Assembly: GCA_910591455.2 (NCBI GenBank)
Contig: OU342808.1
Coordinates: forward strand, 21,987,714-22,051,713
DNA: 64,000 nucleotides
Origin: Pholis gunnellus
Taxonomy: Eukaryota > Chordata > Actinopteri > Perciformes > Pholidae
Direction: 5' to 3'
The position numbers and the translations under genes were made by a program. Numbering within the stretch: the stretch's first letter is position 1; each line of letters begins with the position of its first letter. The notes beneath the pieces were generated by a model. The model saw only the letters and a program-made list of their open reading frames with translations, was not told the origin of the DNA and ran no database searches. Positions 36,209 to 47,800 of this stretch are shown here, piece after piece.

Positions 36209-37215
36209 GGCGGTTGGCATCCAGTTAATTGGTGCATGAGCGCCACCTTCTGCTCAGCCAATATACTTACAATATTTCCCCAAAACAAAACAAACAAAAA
36301 GTAATTAATGAATTAAAAAATACCACACATACCATATTAAACTATATATTTATCCTAAACGTGTTGTACTCTAGAGTCTAGACCTATAAAACCCTAGCTT
36401 CTCTTGTACCATATCACTGCATTTCCGTCATATCTTATAAAAAAATAAACTTCTTTAAGAAAGATGTATTCCCAGATAACACACTTGACCTCTGCTTTAC
36501 CAATACTAGTTTGTATTTCTATGTTTCCTTTTTTAAAGCCCTCTTTGCGAACTCATCCACCTTCTCATTCCTACCACTCACCCCTACATGTGCTGGAATG
36601 TAACTTGACCTCCCTGATTAGTTATTTGTGCGGCTGACTGAAAGACTTCATACAGTATTGCATACAGTACTGTTATCTCACCACTGCCTGGGCCTATTTA
36701 TACTGAATCAAATGTTGCATGTAATGGGTTCTTTTGACGTGTCTGAATGCGCTATTTCTGTTTTTTTTACAGCCTGGCAGCACTCCTCTGTCCACCATGG
36801 TACATGTTTCCTATTTATCCTATTTTTACTCCTGGTTATTTGCTGCAATAATTATTGCTGAAGTTACTAGTTTATGTCATCTATAAATCCAGAAATGTAA
36901 ATGTTTGTCATTGTTATCTCACTTAACTTTTGGAACTTATCCCAGTTTGCTTTTTGAAAGATCCACTTTGGGATTCCACCACCTGGTCTGACTTCCACTA
37001 GTTCTCCTATCAAACATGATAACGAGTAATGCTCATTTCCTACTGTTGCAAACGTCCCATTTACTTACTCCAGCCAATGCATTATACACTAATGTGATAC
37101 ATATTGCTGTTTCAGTACCTGCAGTTATGTTTATCCTTGTTCCTCTACCATCATCCTTCAAAGCTTCAATTACCCTTCCATTCTAATCTGTTTGCAGAAA
37201 GTTTAATTGCTAAGT
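36209..37215 (-). mobile_element. internally deleted LINE (APE endonuclease joined to RNase H)
   Basis: Read on the - strand from about 37215, degenerate but recognisable pieces of a non-LTR retrotransposon ORF2 appear in order. GRGTRINITAGTETA is from the endonuclease, then WIFQKANWDKFQKL, then VPWWTEECCQAV, then HLIQYK-AQAVV (a linker after the endonuclease). Soon afterwards YIPAHVGVSGRNEKVDEFAK appears, which is the end of an RNase H domain (PAHxGxxGNExxD), followed by KAEVKCVIW. Frameshifts and stops are present. The reverse transcriptase that should lie between endonuclease and RNase H is absent. Clade assignment (I/Nimb-like) is tentative. Confidence 0.75.
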
Positions 37216-38464
37216 GGTTCACTGCTGCTTTGACAAACAGCTGGATTTCATCTTTTTTTTAAATTGACTTTCCTCGCTTACGTCCTGCTGATGTTGCCGA
37301 CATCTCTCACAACACTCCACCCACAGCTGCACCGCTGTTACGCTGTCTTGTTGTGGTCCGCATGATATTGTTCCGGAGTAAACAATGTCCGTACGCGGAA
37401 CCAATCACAGACGTAGAAGACAACCGCTAACAATCGTCCAAAACTTTGCATCTGGTTTAGAAAATCACTCTGATATACAGCGAACTTACAAGTTAAGTAT
37501 AGTACAGTATAGTATTGTATTGCTTGAATCAATAACTTTCTACTAATATTTTGAAATAACTTATTTAATTAAAAGTATTAGTACCATGATGTACAATGTC
37601 TTGTAGATTGGGTAGAACACTTTTACTCCTGTTATTCCATATTTTTTCATTTATACATCATTTATGCAGAAGATTTTGATAATAATAATAATTTAGGTAT
37701 AAATATGCAAGTAGTATTATAAAATTGCAGCTGGTAGGTGGATTTTTACTACAGTCTATAATGTTGGGTGGATTTATGTGACATCTTCAACAGCAGCAAA
37801 AGATACATGCTGTGGAGTAAAATATATGCAGTGGAGTCAAAGTATCATGTAGCACAACATGGAAATAAAGTACAAGTAGCCTACTTCAAAGTTTTTACGT
37901 GAGAAGATGTATTTGATTACTTTCCACCATTGCAATTAAGTTTACTGAAAACCCTTTTGTACAATCTGAAGACAAATAATAATTCATTTTGATACACAGA
38001 TGTTGACTAACTCGTTTATTCTCTTTTTAAAGCAAGAAAATATAATATCCACATGTTTAAAGTGAGCTAAAATAAAATGTTGCTTCGTAAAATATAAAAT
38101 CTGAGTGCATGATAAAATACTGCATTATAAAAGTATATCTATTAACACAAATGTTATTTGTACCCCACTCTAACCCATACATTTCACATTATGAGCAGTT
38201 CTAAATTTGCACATTAAAAGGCAATACCCTAATTTGTACAATAACATCTCTTGTTTTTGGCATGTGCATTGTCTTCTTGCATTATTTTGTTCCATGTGAT
38301 GATGCTTGGCAAACAGTGCAGAAAGCATACATCTCATCATTATTTTTGTTTGCGTCAAAGTAAGACACAGGTGCTTGTTTTACCAGCAGATGTAAACATC
38401 ATAACATTCATATGAGCTATAAAATGTCTCTGCAAGCAGAGGCTCGGTCAAGGGTTTGTGTCTC
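37216..38464. other. intergenic DNA and mfsd10 3' UTR
   Basis: 37216-38000 shows no gene. TTTATT at 38015-38020 (AATAAA on the - strand) is a good polyadenylation signal for mfsd10, giving a 3' UTR of about 450 bases. Confidence 0.5.
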
Positions 38465-41400
38465 TCACTCATCCTTCAGCCTGCTGGCTGTCCTCAGGAG
38501 AGCCAGAGGAATAATGAAAGAGGCTGATGTGAGAAGAAAACAGATTTGAGCTCCAGCTATCCAGTAAACTGTGAAGAAAACACAAACAGAATTTTTACCA
38601 AGCAAGATTATACATACACTGTACATCAGTCTGTACAAATTGACACCATGCCCAGTATCCATGCTATTTCTTCAGAATAAGGTATTACAACTGAGGAATT
38701 CAAAGATTATTCTCTCAAAAGAGTTAGTGGCTTGTGTGTGCTGCCTAATGTTTCATAAATTGTCAACAAATTTCAGCAGCATTTGATGTTATTACTGCCA
38801 TCTGGCTTCCTTACCGGAGGATGACACAACGGGTCCCAGTGCTCTGGCCAGGGCGCCCAAACTTCGGAGAATCCCCATCACTGTGCCCTTCTGATTGGCC
38901 GACCCTGGAGGAATATCCACAGTAGATAATCAGGAACAACATGCACATTCTAGTCTAATCAAAATGGGTTGTGAGTTTCCATAAACATGAACTAATAAAG
39001 AGGCTCACCGTGGCCAGAAACAAGCGTCGACAGGCATGGAACTACTATTGCAGCCGCTGTCACAAAAATGAACAAATTATAAACGACAAATGTAAACACA
39101 CAATACAATGCATTTAACATAAATAAATAATTCTCTAGATGTAGCTATATGTTATGCTTTACATTTTCATGTATTGTCTATGGATATTATCCTGCTGCAT
39201 ACAAACTGTAATGTGTGATTGGTTGTATGTTGTGTTTTATTTTTATTTAACCTTTATTCAATCAGGTATTCTAATATTACCATCTTTATTTTCTATCTCG
39301 TTTTCTAATCTGACTCTACTCAAGTGCATTATCAAGCCATTGTTTATCAGTTACATTTAACTAACATCACACGTTCTTGGGTACAATAAAAGGCGTAACT
39401 TCTGTTAAGGGGACATACGATATAAAATGAGCTCACCAAATGCGTATAAAGCCAAGCCAGCGTAGAGCATCGTTATATTCCATGAGAGCCCGATGAGAAT
39501 AAACGCTGGGATTAATGCTACGATTGCCTAAAAAAAATGAGAAAAGTGGTTGTTTAAGAAAACAAAGGCGTAGCGGTGGATCATGTCTTTCACTATACAG
39601 GTTTTTGTCATGTAAACAAAAGATGCTCCTACCATTCTAACAGCCATGATATGCTGCCCGGGTTTGATTCTGCGAGCATAACCCCCCTGGATCAAAGCCA
39701 TGATGACACCAATGAAGAAGAACATCTTTCCTTGCTGCATACTAGTGAGAGAAAAATGCTCGTAAAAATCAAAGGGTTGCTACTCGGGTGCGTTTACTGT
39801 AACTGATAGAGCACACCGCTTCATCTTTGAGTTCATACCTTGTAAAGTGGAAGCGTTGGTGAGTGAGAAAACTCAGCGTGAACTCCAGACCAGAGAACAG
39901 GAAGAGGTAGCAGAAATAAACCAGGCCCAACGCTTGAAGCTTCTGCATTCCTGTAAAGACATTTCCACCTTTTATCATTCAGTGTTCATTCATGCTTTAT
40001 ATGGGTCAAATGGATGTAAGCCTCTTTCGCTACAGAGGCGTTCAGTATGTGCAGTACCCACGTTCTTTTGGAGGCGGATCTTTTGTCCTGGTAACAGCTG
40101 AAAAATGGAACAAAGATAATGGGTTCAGGAGGTCCCTGGAGTCCCCGAACCCCGAAGATGAAGCCTAGGATGAAACAAGAAAAACAATCTGTATCCTTTA
40201 AAATAGAATAATGATGTTGTGAGAACAATAATGTTTTCAGCCACTAAGGAAAATAAACTGGTATTTGACTTTATCACTGAGCGAAAACAATAACCATGAT
40301 TCTTACATATATCAATCAGTGAGTAGTGATGATGTTTGAACCTTTAATTATTGCGTTGAATGAGTATGTTTTGCTGTCACTTGATGTGCATTTCATTTTA
40401 TGTGTGATTATTATTATTACAAGTGAAAATGTAATAAATAATTACACAAATCTTTACATACATACTGTATCAACCTACAGACTTCTTTTATTTGTTGTTT
40501 TGTTTCACATACGTTTTTAAGCTCCTATGCGCCCATATTCCACTCACACAGGTGTGAAGGTATGTATAAACTGCACTTGATTGACAGCTCCCTTGCTCTT
40601 CTGTTTGCTTTATGGTACTTGTTATGACAGGACAATGTACACTGATATTGTTCTTAGATCATAGGGTTCGGTGAATGACACCAGGTAATTCCCAGCATAG
40701 CTCCACCCAGCTTCAGTCAGACAAAAGGTCGAATTACTTCCTGGAGTCTTGTCAGGAAAATACTGCTTTCAACCAAGAAGTAGTCTGGCACATAACCCCA
40801 GGTGAAACAACAATAGGCTGTTTTTTTAAACAAGCACAATCTTAAATTGCCTGTTGGCGTATTTTGTTAACTTTGGGCAGAGCCAGACAAGCTGTTTCCC
40901 TCTCTTTGCAGCCTTCATGCAAAGCTAAGCTAACTGGCTGAAGCTTCATATTTACCGTACAGACATTAGAGAGCGGTACCAATCTTCTCATCTAAATCTC
41001 GTACGACATGCTGCACGAAACTTGAGTAAAACTGCAAGTTATTCAGTTTGTCAGTTGGCAGTGTGAATGTTTCCATAGCCAACCTGGACATCCTTTGTGA
41101 GCGTCTCTGGCAGCACGACCCAAATAAAGAGCAGATCAGCTACGCTGAAGGCCAAGGCGAGCAGAGCTGGAGTTTGGTAGAAGACATTCCCTGTTGTTTT
41201 GGAGCTGAGGGCAAAGTAGGCACCCATCAGAGGTCCCACAGTGAAGCCTAGGGAGAAGGCAATGCCGATCATAGCCTGGTCATAATGAAATTAGAGTTAG
41301 ATTTTAGGACATTTACCTGAAGGTCAGATACAAAGTTATTAACTGGCAAACAGCACAACAATGAGATTTAAATGAAAACTAGCAGAGCTTGTTTTCATAC

Positions 41401-42843
41401 ATGAACCTCCAGCGAAAGATGGAGCATGCATCACATCACATTATGGGGTTTTTTGAATGCCGTATCTTAACAATACATTTCCTGAAACGGCCAATGAAAA
41501 TATGTGCCTACCATTCCTCGGTTCCGTGCTTTTGGGCAAGGCAAGTCGGCCACGATGGCGGTGCAGAGGCTGACGTTGCCCTTGCAAATGCCCCCAATTA
41601 CCCGAAACAAAAGGAACATGCTGAAGCTCCGGGAAACGGCCCAGACCGCATAGGAGGACATCAGCCCTAACTGGAACACAAGGCACCCAATTAGACCCGA
41701 ATGAATCAGGGCTGATGGTAAAAGCTGCATGGTTTCGTGGAGTGGCGACTATGCCGAAGTGACTCTAGTGGCTTCCAATGTGAAAGGATACTGAAGTTTA
41801 TATTGTAAAGTTGTAAAAAAAACATAAAGTAGTGTGATATGGCATTTTACTCACTGTGGTAAGAATGAGCAAGGGTCGTCTGCCATAACGGTCTGACAGA
41901 GCCCCGGTTACAGGCGACGACAGGAACTGCAGCAGAGAAAACAACGACCCGATGAGACCTGAAAGTTAAATTGAGGAGCAAACAAATGAGGCCAGTTTCT
42001 TGCCAGTATTACAATTTTAATTAGTCATAGTGTCATGAAAAGTAGAGCTCCACATACGTTATATTGAATATGAAATCAATCCAATATACCTCCAAACAGG
42101 ACACTGTTGTATTTCTTTTCCATAGGAATCCCGACGACCTCCCTGAACCAGTCCACAACACTCTGCAGAGACTGATATACGCCATCCTGTCCAACAAGAC
42201 AAAACACAGAATATATAACATTACACATGGACAATACAAACACTAGTGAATATGTCTGTTCAGAATGAGTCAGCATACAGAGTCACACACACAGACACAG
42301 CACATGACGACTAATATAATCACTCATGAGTTGGTTCTGGCTTTTATGGAACAGATTCTTCACACAAGGCCTCCTTTGTTCAACAGAGCATCAGATTCGT
42401 CACATTGTCTGTCCAAATCACACCATGATTCAAACAGCAGAGTCAGTTTCTAAACTACAAACACCGGTTCCAATCGGCGAAACTGATGCACGACTGTCTT
42501 GCCAAGGGAACAAGAGATTATTGTCTGGCGCCCATATGTTCCAAAACAGTCCGATGATTTAACTGCTGAAAATATCGTCACAGGTGATAATAAATTATCT
42601 TAATTTACATGCAATCAAATGCAACTCAAATCAGGACGTAAGGCTGGTAGAATCATCAAAAACTGATGGCTTTCAAAAAACAAAACTGACCCCCGTTTGT
42701 GCATAATGGTCCAAAATAGAAGGAAGTAGAGGTAGAATCAGTGTAAATCCCAGCAGGTCCAACAGCAGGGTGATAAACACAATGTTGATGACCTTTGATG
42801 AGAAGGAGCTGCCATCCTCTGCGGGTTTGTTTACGGCTGACAT
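38465..42843 (-). CDS. mfsd10: major facilitator superfamily domain-containing protein 10, 12 coding exons, 453 aa
   Basis: Coding exons in transcript order: 42691-42843, 42090-42186, 41855-41958, 41512-41670, 41084-41275, 40062-40164, 39839-39950, 39633-39741, 39437-39527, 39009-39056, 38815-38904 and 38465-38568 (1362 bases in frame). MFSD10, also called TETRAN, resembles bacterial tetracycline/drug efflux proteins and is thought to move organic anions. Twelve hydrophobic helices are readable. The MFS motif after helix 2 is SDRYGRRPLL. Further family blocks are LLDLLGFTLILPLLP (helix 1), EKKYNSVLFGG, GGICKGNVSL, FSLGFTVGP, SGLEFTLSFLTHQRF and QQGKMFF. Length matches the human protein (455 aa). 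Start ATG at 42841-42843 lies 32 bases inside an exon whose acceptor is at 42876-42878, so the first exon is non-coding. The 40062 donor (GTGGGT) was chosen over a nearby GT because only it keeps frame. Confidence 0.95.
40640..41010. repeat. teleost dispersed repeat, second copy, in an mfsd10 intron
   Basis: Contains AGTAGTCTGGCACATAACCCC, AGAGCCAGACAAGCTGTTTC, AAGCTAAGCTAACTGGCTG and CAATCTTCTCATCTAAATCTC in the order of a common percomorph repeat. It belongs to the same family as 14283-14860. Confidence 0.6.
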
Positions 42844-42875
42844 TCCTGGGACTAAATATGACGTCTTTTCTGTTC

Positions 42876-43990
42876 CTGTACATACGTAAAACACATACAG
42901 TATATGTTAGAAAAAGACAGGAACAAATGAACCATCGGGAAAGTATAACAAACAGCATATTTGTACAAGTCTGTAATTTCCTAATAACTTTCTTGAGTTT
43001 CCTGGAAAAAAAATATTTATATATGGGAATATATATTGGACATTTAAGGACAAAACTTGTGCTTGATTGTTTATATATTTGTGCATGTTCAGTTGGCCTG
43101 CTGCACACTATAGGTTATATTTCTAATGAATTAATTAAATGGAAGTGTATCAACTGAACAGTGTCTCTTTAATAAGTAATACACATTACATTATATAGTT
43201 ATCACCAGAAAACCTCCTGATTTGCAGATACATGTCAGTTACTTTCTAGAAAATGAGTCAGTAGGAAACCAGTAAAATAAAGCATTAATACAGACAGTGA
43301 GTTAGTTATCTGCAGATTAATGAGTAGAACTTTGCAAAAAAATGTACAGGGTGAGTTGTTTAACTCCACGTGGGGCTCAGTTAAACCCTGTGTAAACATG
43401 TGAAAGTTGTTGATAAGGCGACGTGATTCTGATATGCTATATGTAAACAAATAGAGGTTTACAAAAGTAGATGTATGCCAGTAGAGTTGCAACTAATGTC
43501 CATTGACTACTTCCAGTAAGTCATCAGGAAAGACCGAAAAAAGGTGTTGCTCAAAGAGGAAGGAGGAAACAACTGCAACCACAAATGTCAGCTCAAAGTT
43601 GATCTAATTATTATTAACTCGCACCGACATGAAAACACATCTTAACTTGAATTAGTCCCAAAACTGTGCCTCTGATAAATAACACATTTCCGACAAATAG
43701 TTGCCTCCACCATGTATGGCATCGATCCAGTGAGATTGACCAGCATCACCTCTCCTCGGACACCGCAACTACATTTGACCAAGCGAACGGACACATTTCA
43801 CAGTTCCTATACTTACACAGTATGTGCAGACCCGTAACCTATAAATCCAAACAGATCACACTGAACACTTACCCGACTCGAGCAGGTCTACCTCTCTCTC
43901 TCTCTCTCATCGGTCCATTATTATAGGTCCACACCAGGAAACGGTGTCTTCTTACATTTGGATGACAAGAATGTCGTAACCAACCCAGCG
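42876..43990 (-). promoter_or_regulatory. mfsd10 first intron, non-coding exon 1 and promoter
   Basis: A strong donor (GTCGG|GTAAGT on the - strand) at about 43872 ends a probable non-coding first exon at 43873 to roughly 43960. The exon contains a (CT)7 tract at about 43894-43908. Upstream sequence to 44040 is CpG-richer, consistent with a TATA-less promoter. Confidence 0.5.
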
Positions 43991-44876
43991 CGCACAGGCG
44001 AAAATGCCGCCTTCAGGTGTTCATCGGAAGCTCGTATTTCCGCGTTCCACATCCAATCATGTCCGTTGGTCGTAAATATTTACCCGGGCAAAGCCAACGG
44101 GGAACTCCAACATTCGGAATAGCAAACCGGGACAGTAGATACGTGTTAAGTCCTTCCCACACATTCAACTGCCTTACTCTTATTAGTTTTAATAATACAA
44201 GTGATAGCTTCATTTGCATTGTGATAAATTAGATGTTGCTCACTGTTGAGCTACAATTTGTCTAAACAAGACTAAACGACGTCATATTACACACGGGGTT
44301 TTAAAAAGTTAACAGAACTTTATTTCAAACAAAATATTATGTTAGCACTGGTAAAATGACTTACTTCCTCGATGTCAAGATACACAGCAATTCATGGTCA
44401 AATACTTAACAGCACCTGAATGCAGCACAAGCTGTTTCCACAATCAGTGGTTGGTCTAGTTACCAGTTTACATGTAACAATTATTCACAGTGTCAACAGC
44501 TTTGCATGTTTTACAGTATTAATTAATCTTCACATAAACTCAAGCAATAATAAAAAAAGAAAGGCTCTTTGCATTGGCTGATGGATATTCATGGTTATCC
44601 ATTATTGTCTTTAAAGATATTAACGTGTCACACTTTATACAGTCAAAGTCTCGGGTTAAGTTTTAGTTACTCAAACTATATCCTACGCACAAGAGCTGTA
44701 CCATAAAAACAATAGAAAAAGGTTTACATTCTACAAAACATGACACATGTTTTTGCAACCAGGTTGTACAGCTTTACACAGTAAGAGAGTCCCGCCCGGA
44801 CAGTTCATGAAAAACAAAGTCCGAAGCTTCCCACACAAAAAAAATAAATAGGGAAAGCCCTCGCAATCGAAAAACA
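43991..44876 (-). other. spacer and 3' UTR of the znf462-like gene
   Basis: TTTATT at 44319-44324 (AATAAA on the - strand) would end the znf462-like transcript about 350 bp from mfsd10 exon 1. No other gene is seen. Confidence 0.55.
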
Positions 44877-47800
44877 TTATAATCCATGTCGCATGATGTG
44901 ACGCTGCAGGTCAGAGCTGCTCGTGAGGTTTCGTCCGCAGAACTCACAAGTAAACGGTTTCTCCTCAGTCGCTGCTGGTAATGAGACTTCAGCAGCTCCA
45001 TCGGTGACTGTGAGAGCACCTGAAGAACAAGAGAAACAGGCTGGTGTCACATGACATTTCACAAACCCTAACTAGGGCAGCAACCCACTATTATTATGCT
45101 GTCCCTTCAATCATCTAGTAGTAATTATATACTATACTGTAACATGTCAAAGTATAGTGACAAATACCAATCACGATTCACAGGAGGCCGAGATGAAATC
45201 GTATTTTGGCCATCTTACACTAAAATATATTACATTTACTATAATAGCAAACAGAAAAAGATCCTCATATTTGAAAAACTGGAACTTGGCACACATTTAA
45301 ATGCTGCTTTTTTTCTGCTGACTAATGAGAGAAGCATTTCTTTTATCATACATTTTTCATTTCAGTCAATTTTCAAGTAAAAATACCAAATTACTCACAA
45401 ATTCCCGCTCCTCAACTGTGATAATTTGATACTTTTCTCCGTTATATACGATGGTAAACAGAATATCTTTGGACCGTTGGTCCGACGAAACAAATATCTT
45501 CATACGCCGAACGATTAATCGAGAAAATGATCAGCTGATTAACCGATGAAGACGACAGTAAGCTGGGGCCCCATCATTGATGCAGGGCAATCTTGATGTA
45601 TCCAGACTGACGTGAGTCAAGACATCGCTGGAGTGCAGGCTATTAGAAAACTACTGGGTGGAGGTGCTCTGACCTCATGTTCTGTAAATTATAATAGAAT
45701 GATGAATACTCATTGTCATCAACTCCGTATCTTACCTCTGGGCACATGTGGAGTACCAGCATTCTTCATGCCATCATGATTCTGTTTCGTGCATCTGTTC
45801 CCATCGTCCTTTGTGACCGTCTCATCTTCTCCGTCCCGCTTTTGCTCAAGACGATCGCCCTCATCTTCCTCCTTGCAACAATCAAGAGGCTGCATTTCTT
45901 CTTTGAGATATTCATTCTCAAGTACTGGCATTTCCCCATACAGCTCTCTTACCTCGGCACTGGTTTTCTGATCGTGCACCTGTTCCCTTTTGCAGTTTGT
46001 AAATGAGACCCCTAAGCTGTCCTCATGGCTCATCTTAAGTTGTGCACACTTGGATGAGAGAGTTAGCAAATGCCTTGTAACTGTAAAACTCCCCTGAGGC
46101 CTGCTGTTATTAGCCTGCATCTGATTTTTCCTTGCAAGGGCTGAAATTGCCTCTGTATTGACTTGATTTTTGGCGTTGTGGGACAGAAAGGTGCTGCCTC
46201 TTTCATCTAGTAATACCAGCTCACTTCTAACATTATCTATAACCTCTGTCTCAATGTCCTCTGTCTTAACCGTTCCATCCTGCTCTGCCCTCTTATCTGT
46301 CCTGCAGATGCTGACATCCTCAGCTATTTCACCAGATGTCAGTGAGCTTCCCTCGGCTGCCTCCTCTTTCTGTAGTGTGAACGTTATGTTGCTGACCTCA
46401 CTATCTCTGAGTTTGGGTTGGGCCGGTTCCTGCTCACGCTGAAGGTCCAACACGCAGCTCTTGGCGGCGCTTACTTCCTTCTTCCCGGCCTGCCCTCGCT
46501 TCTGATATGCTTCCTCGGCCTGTAGTGTAATTTCCCCCCTTGTGGTATTTTCTGCCGGGTCTTTTGCTCGCGTCTCAAGTGGAACTTCATTACATTCCGT
46601 AACAAACTCCTCTGTTTCTACATCCTCACTGCCAGTGTTGTGGTGCTCCACGTTCGACGAAGGCTCCTCTTCTGGCATCCTACCAACTCTTGCCTGTAGC
46701 TGATCAAGACTGACCTGACCCACAAGCTCATGATTCCTCACAACCTGCAATAAAACAAACAGAAATTGTGTTTCTTGACCCAGTAATCAAGCACCAGTTG
46801 CCACTATCATAAATATTAGACTATAATATTTCTTTAAATGTTTACTGGAATTAAAAGCAAAGCTATGTATATACGCTAACAGTATAATAAAAAGACTGAA
46901 ATCAAGTTCCAGTGTCCCCCAAGCACCGGAGTCTTCAGGGAATAACTTCTATTGTCTATAATGCATATTAACGGCTACTGAAAATGTGAGACAAAGACGG
47001 TGTCTGTTATTCCCTTTTCTTTTTCAAAATTCCGGTACACTGACAGTGGATACTTTCTAAATTCTTCAGACACAAAGGGATTCCAGTGATGCACAGACGG
47101 GGGTTTAGTAACAAATCCTCACCTGATGCTTATCGCTCAGGTGCGCCTCCAAGTCGCTCAGCCACGTGCAGTCGAAGTAGCACAGCCGACACTTGTAGGG
47201 TTTGACGTCATCGTGCCTCGTCATGTGCAAACGCAGGTTGTCAGCACTTCCGCTTGAGAAAGTGCATTTGTGACAGCGGAAGACGACGCCTTTAAGGTAA
47301 CGCGACAGCTTCGGGCGTCGCACCTCTATTGGCACAACGCGTTCCTCTGAAGACAAAAGAAAACACAATGTGACGCAGGAGAATATAAGTGGACGCGAAG
47401 ACCGAAATCCCGTCGAGCGTCGAACCTACCGCGGTGCAAGACGATGTGATCGATCATGTTGTTCTTGTTCTTGGTCTGGTAGAGGCAGAAAGGACAGCGG
47501 AGGTCTTTCTCATGAGTAGGTTCTGACTGGCCTGCAGAGTGACCCACCGCCATGTGCTTTTCCAGGGTTTTCCTAATAAAAAAGGCATGAGAAACAAGTG
47601 AGAAACAAGTGAGAAACAAGTGTTTGGAGACAACTTTTCCTGTCACAAATATCCAACATTAAAACTAATCCTTATGGGGGTTGTAACTTACCTAAAACAA
47701 GTGAAAAAGTCGCAGTCCTTACACCTGAGGATCTTCTTTCCATGGCGATTTAAGTAGTGTCGTCGCATACTAGACAGGTGTCCGGTGTTGAAATTGCAGA

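Noticed and set aside
45713..46442. + strand open frames with hydrophobic or serine-rich runs
   Set aside because: They are antisense to the acidic exon of the znf462-like gene.
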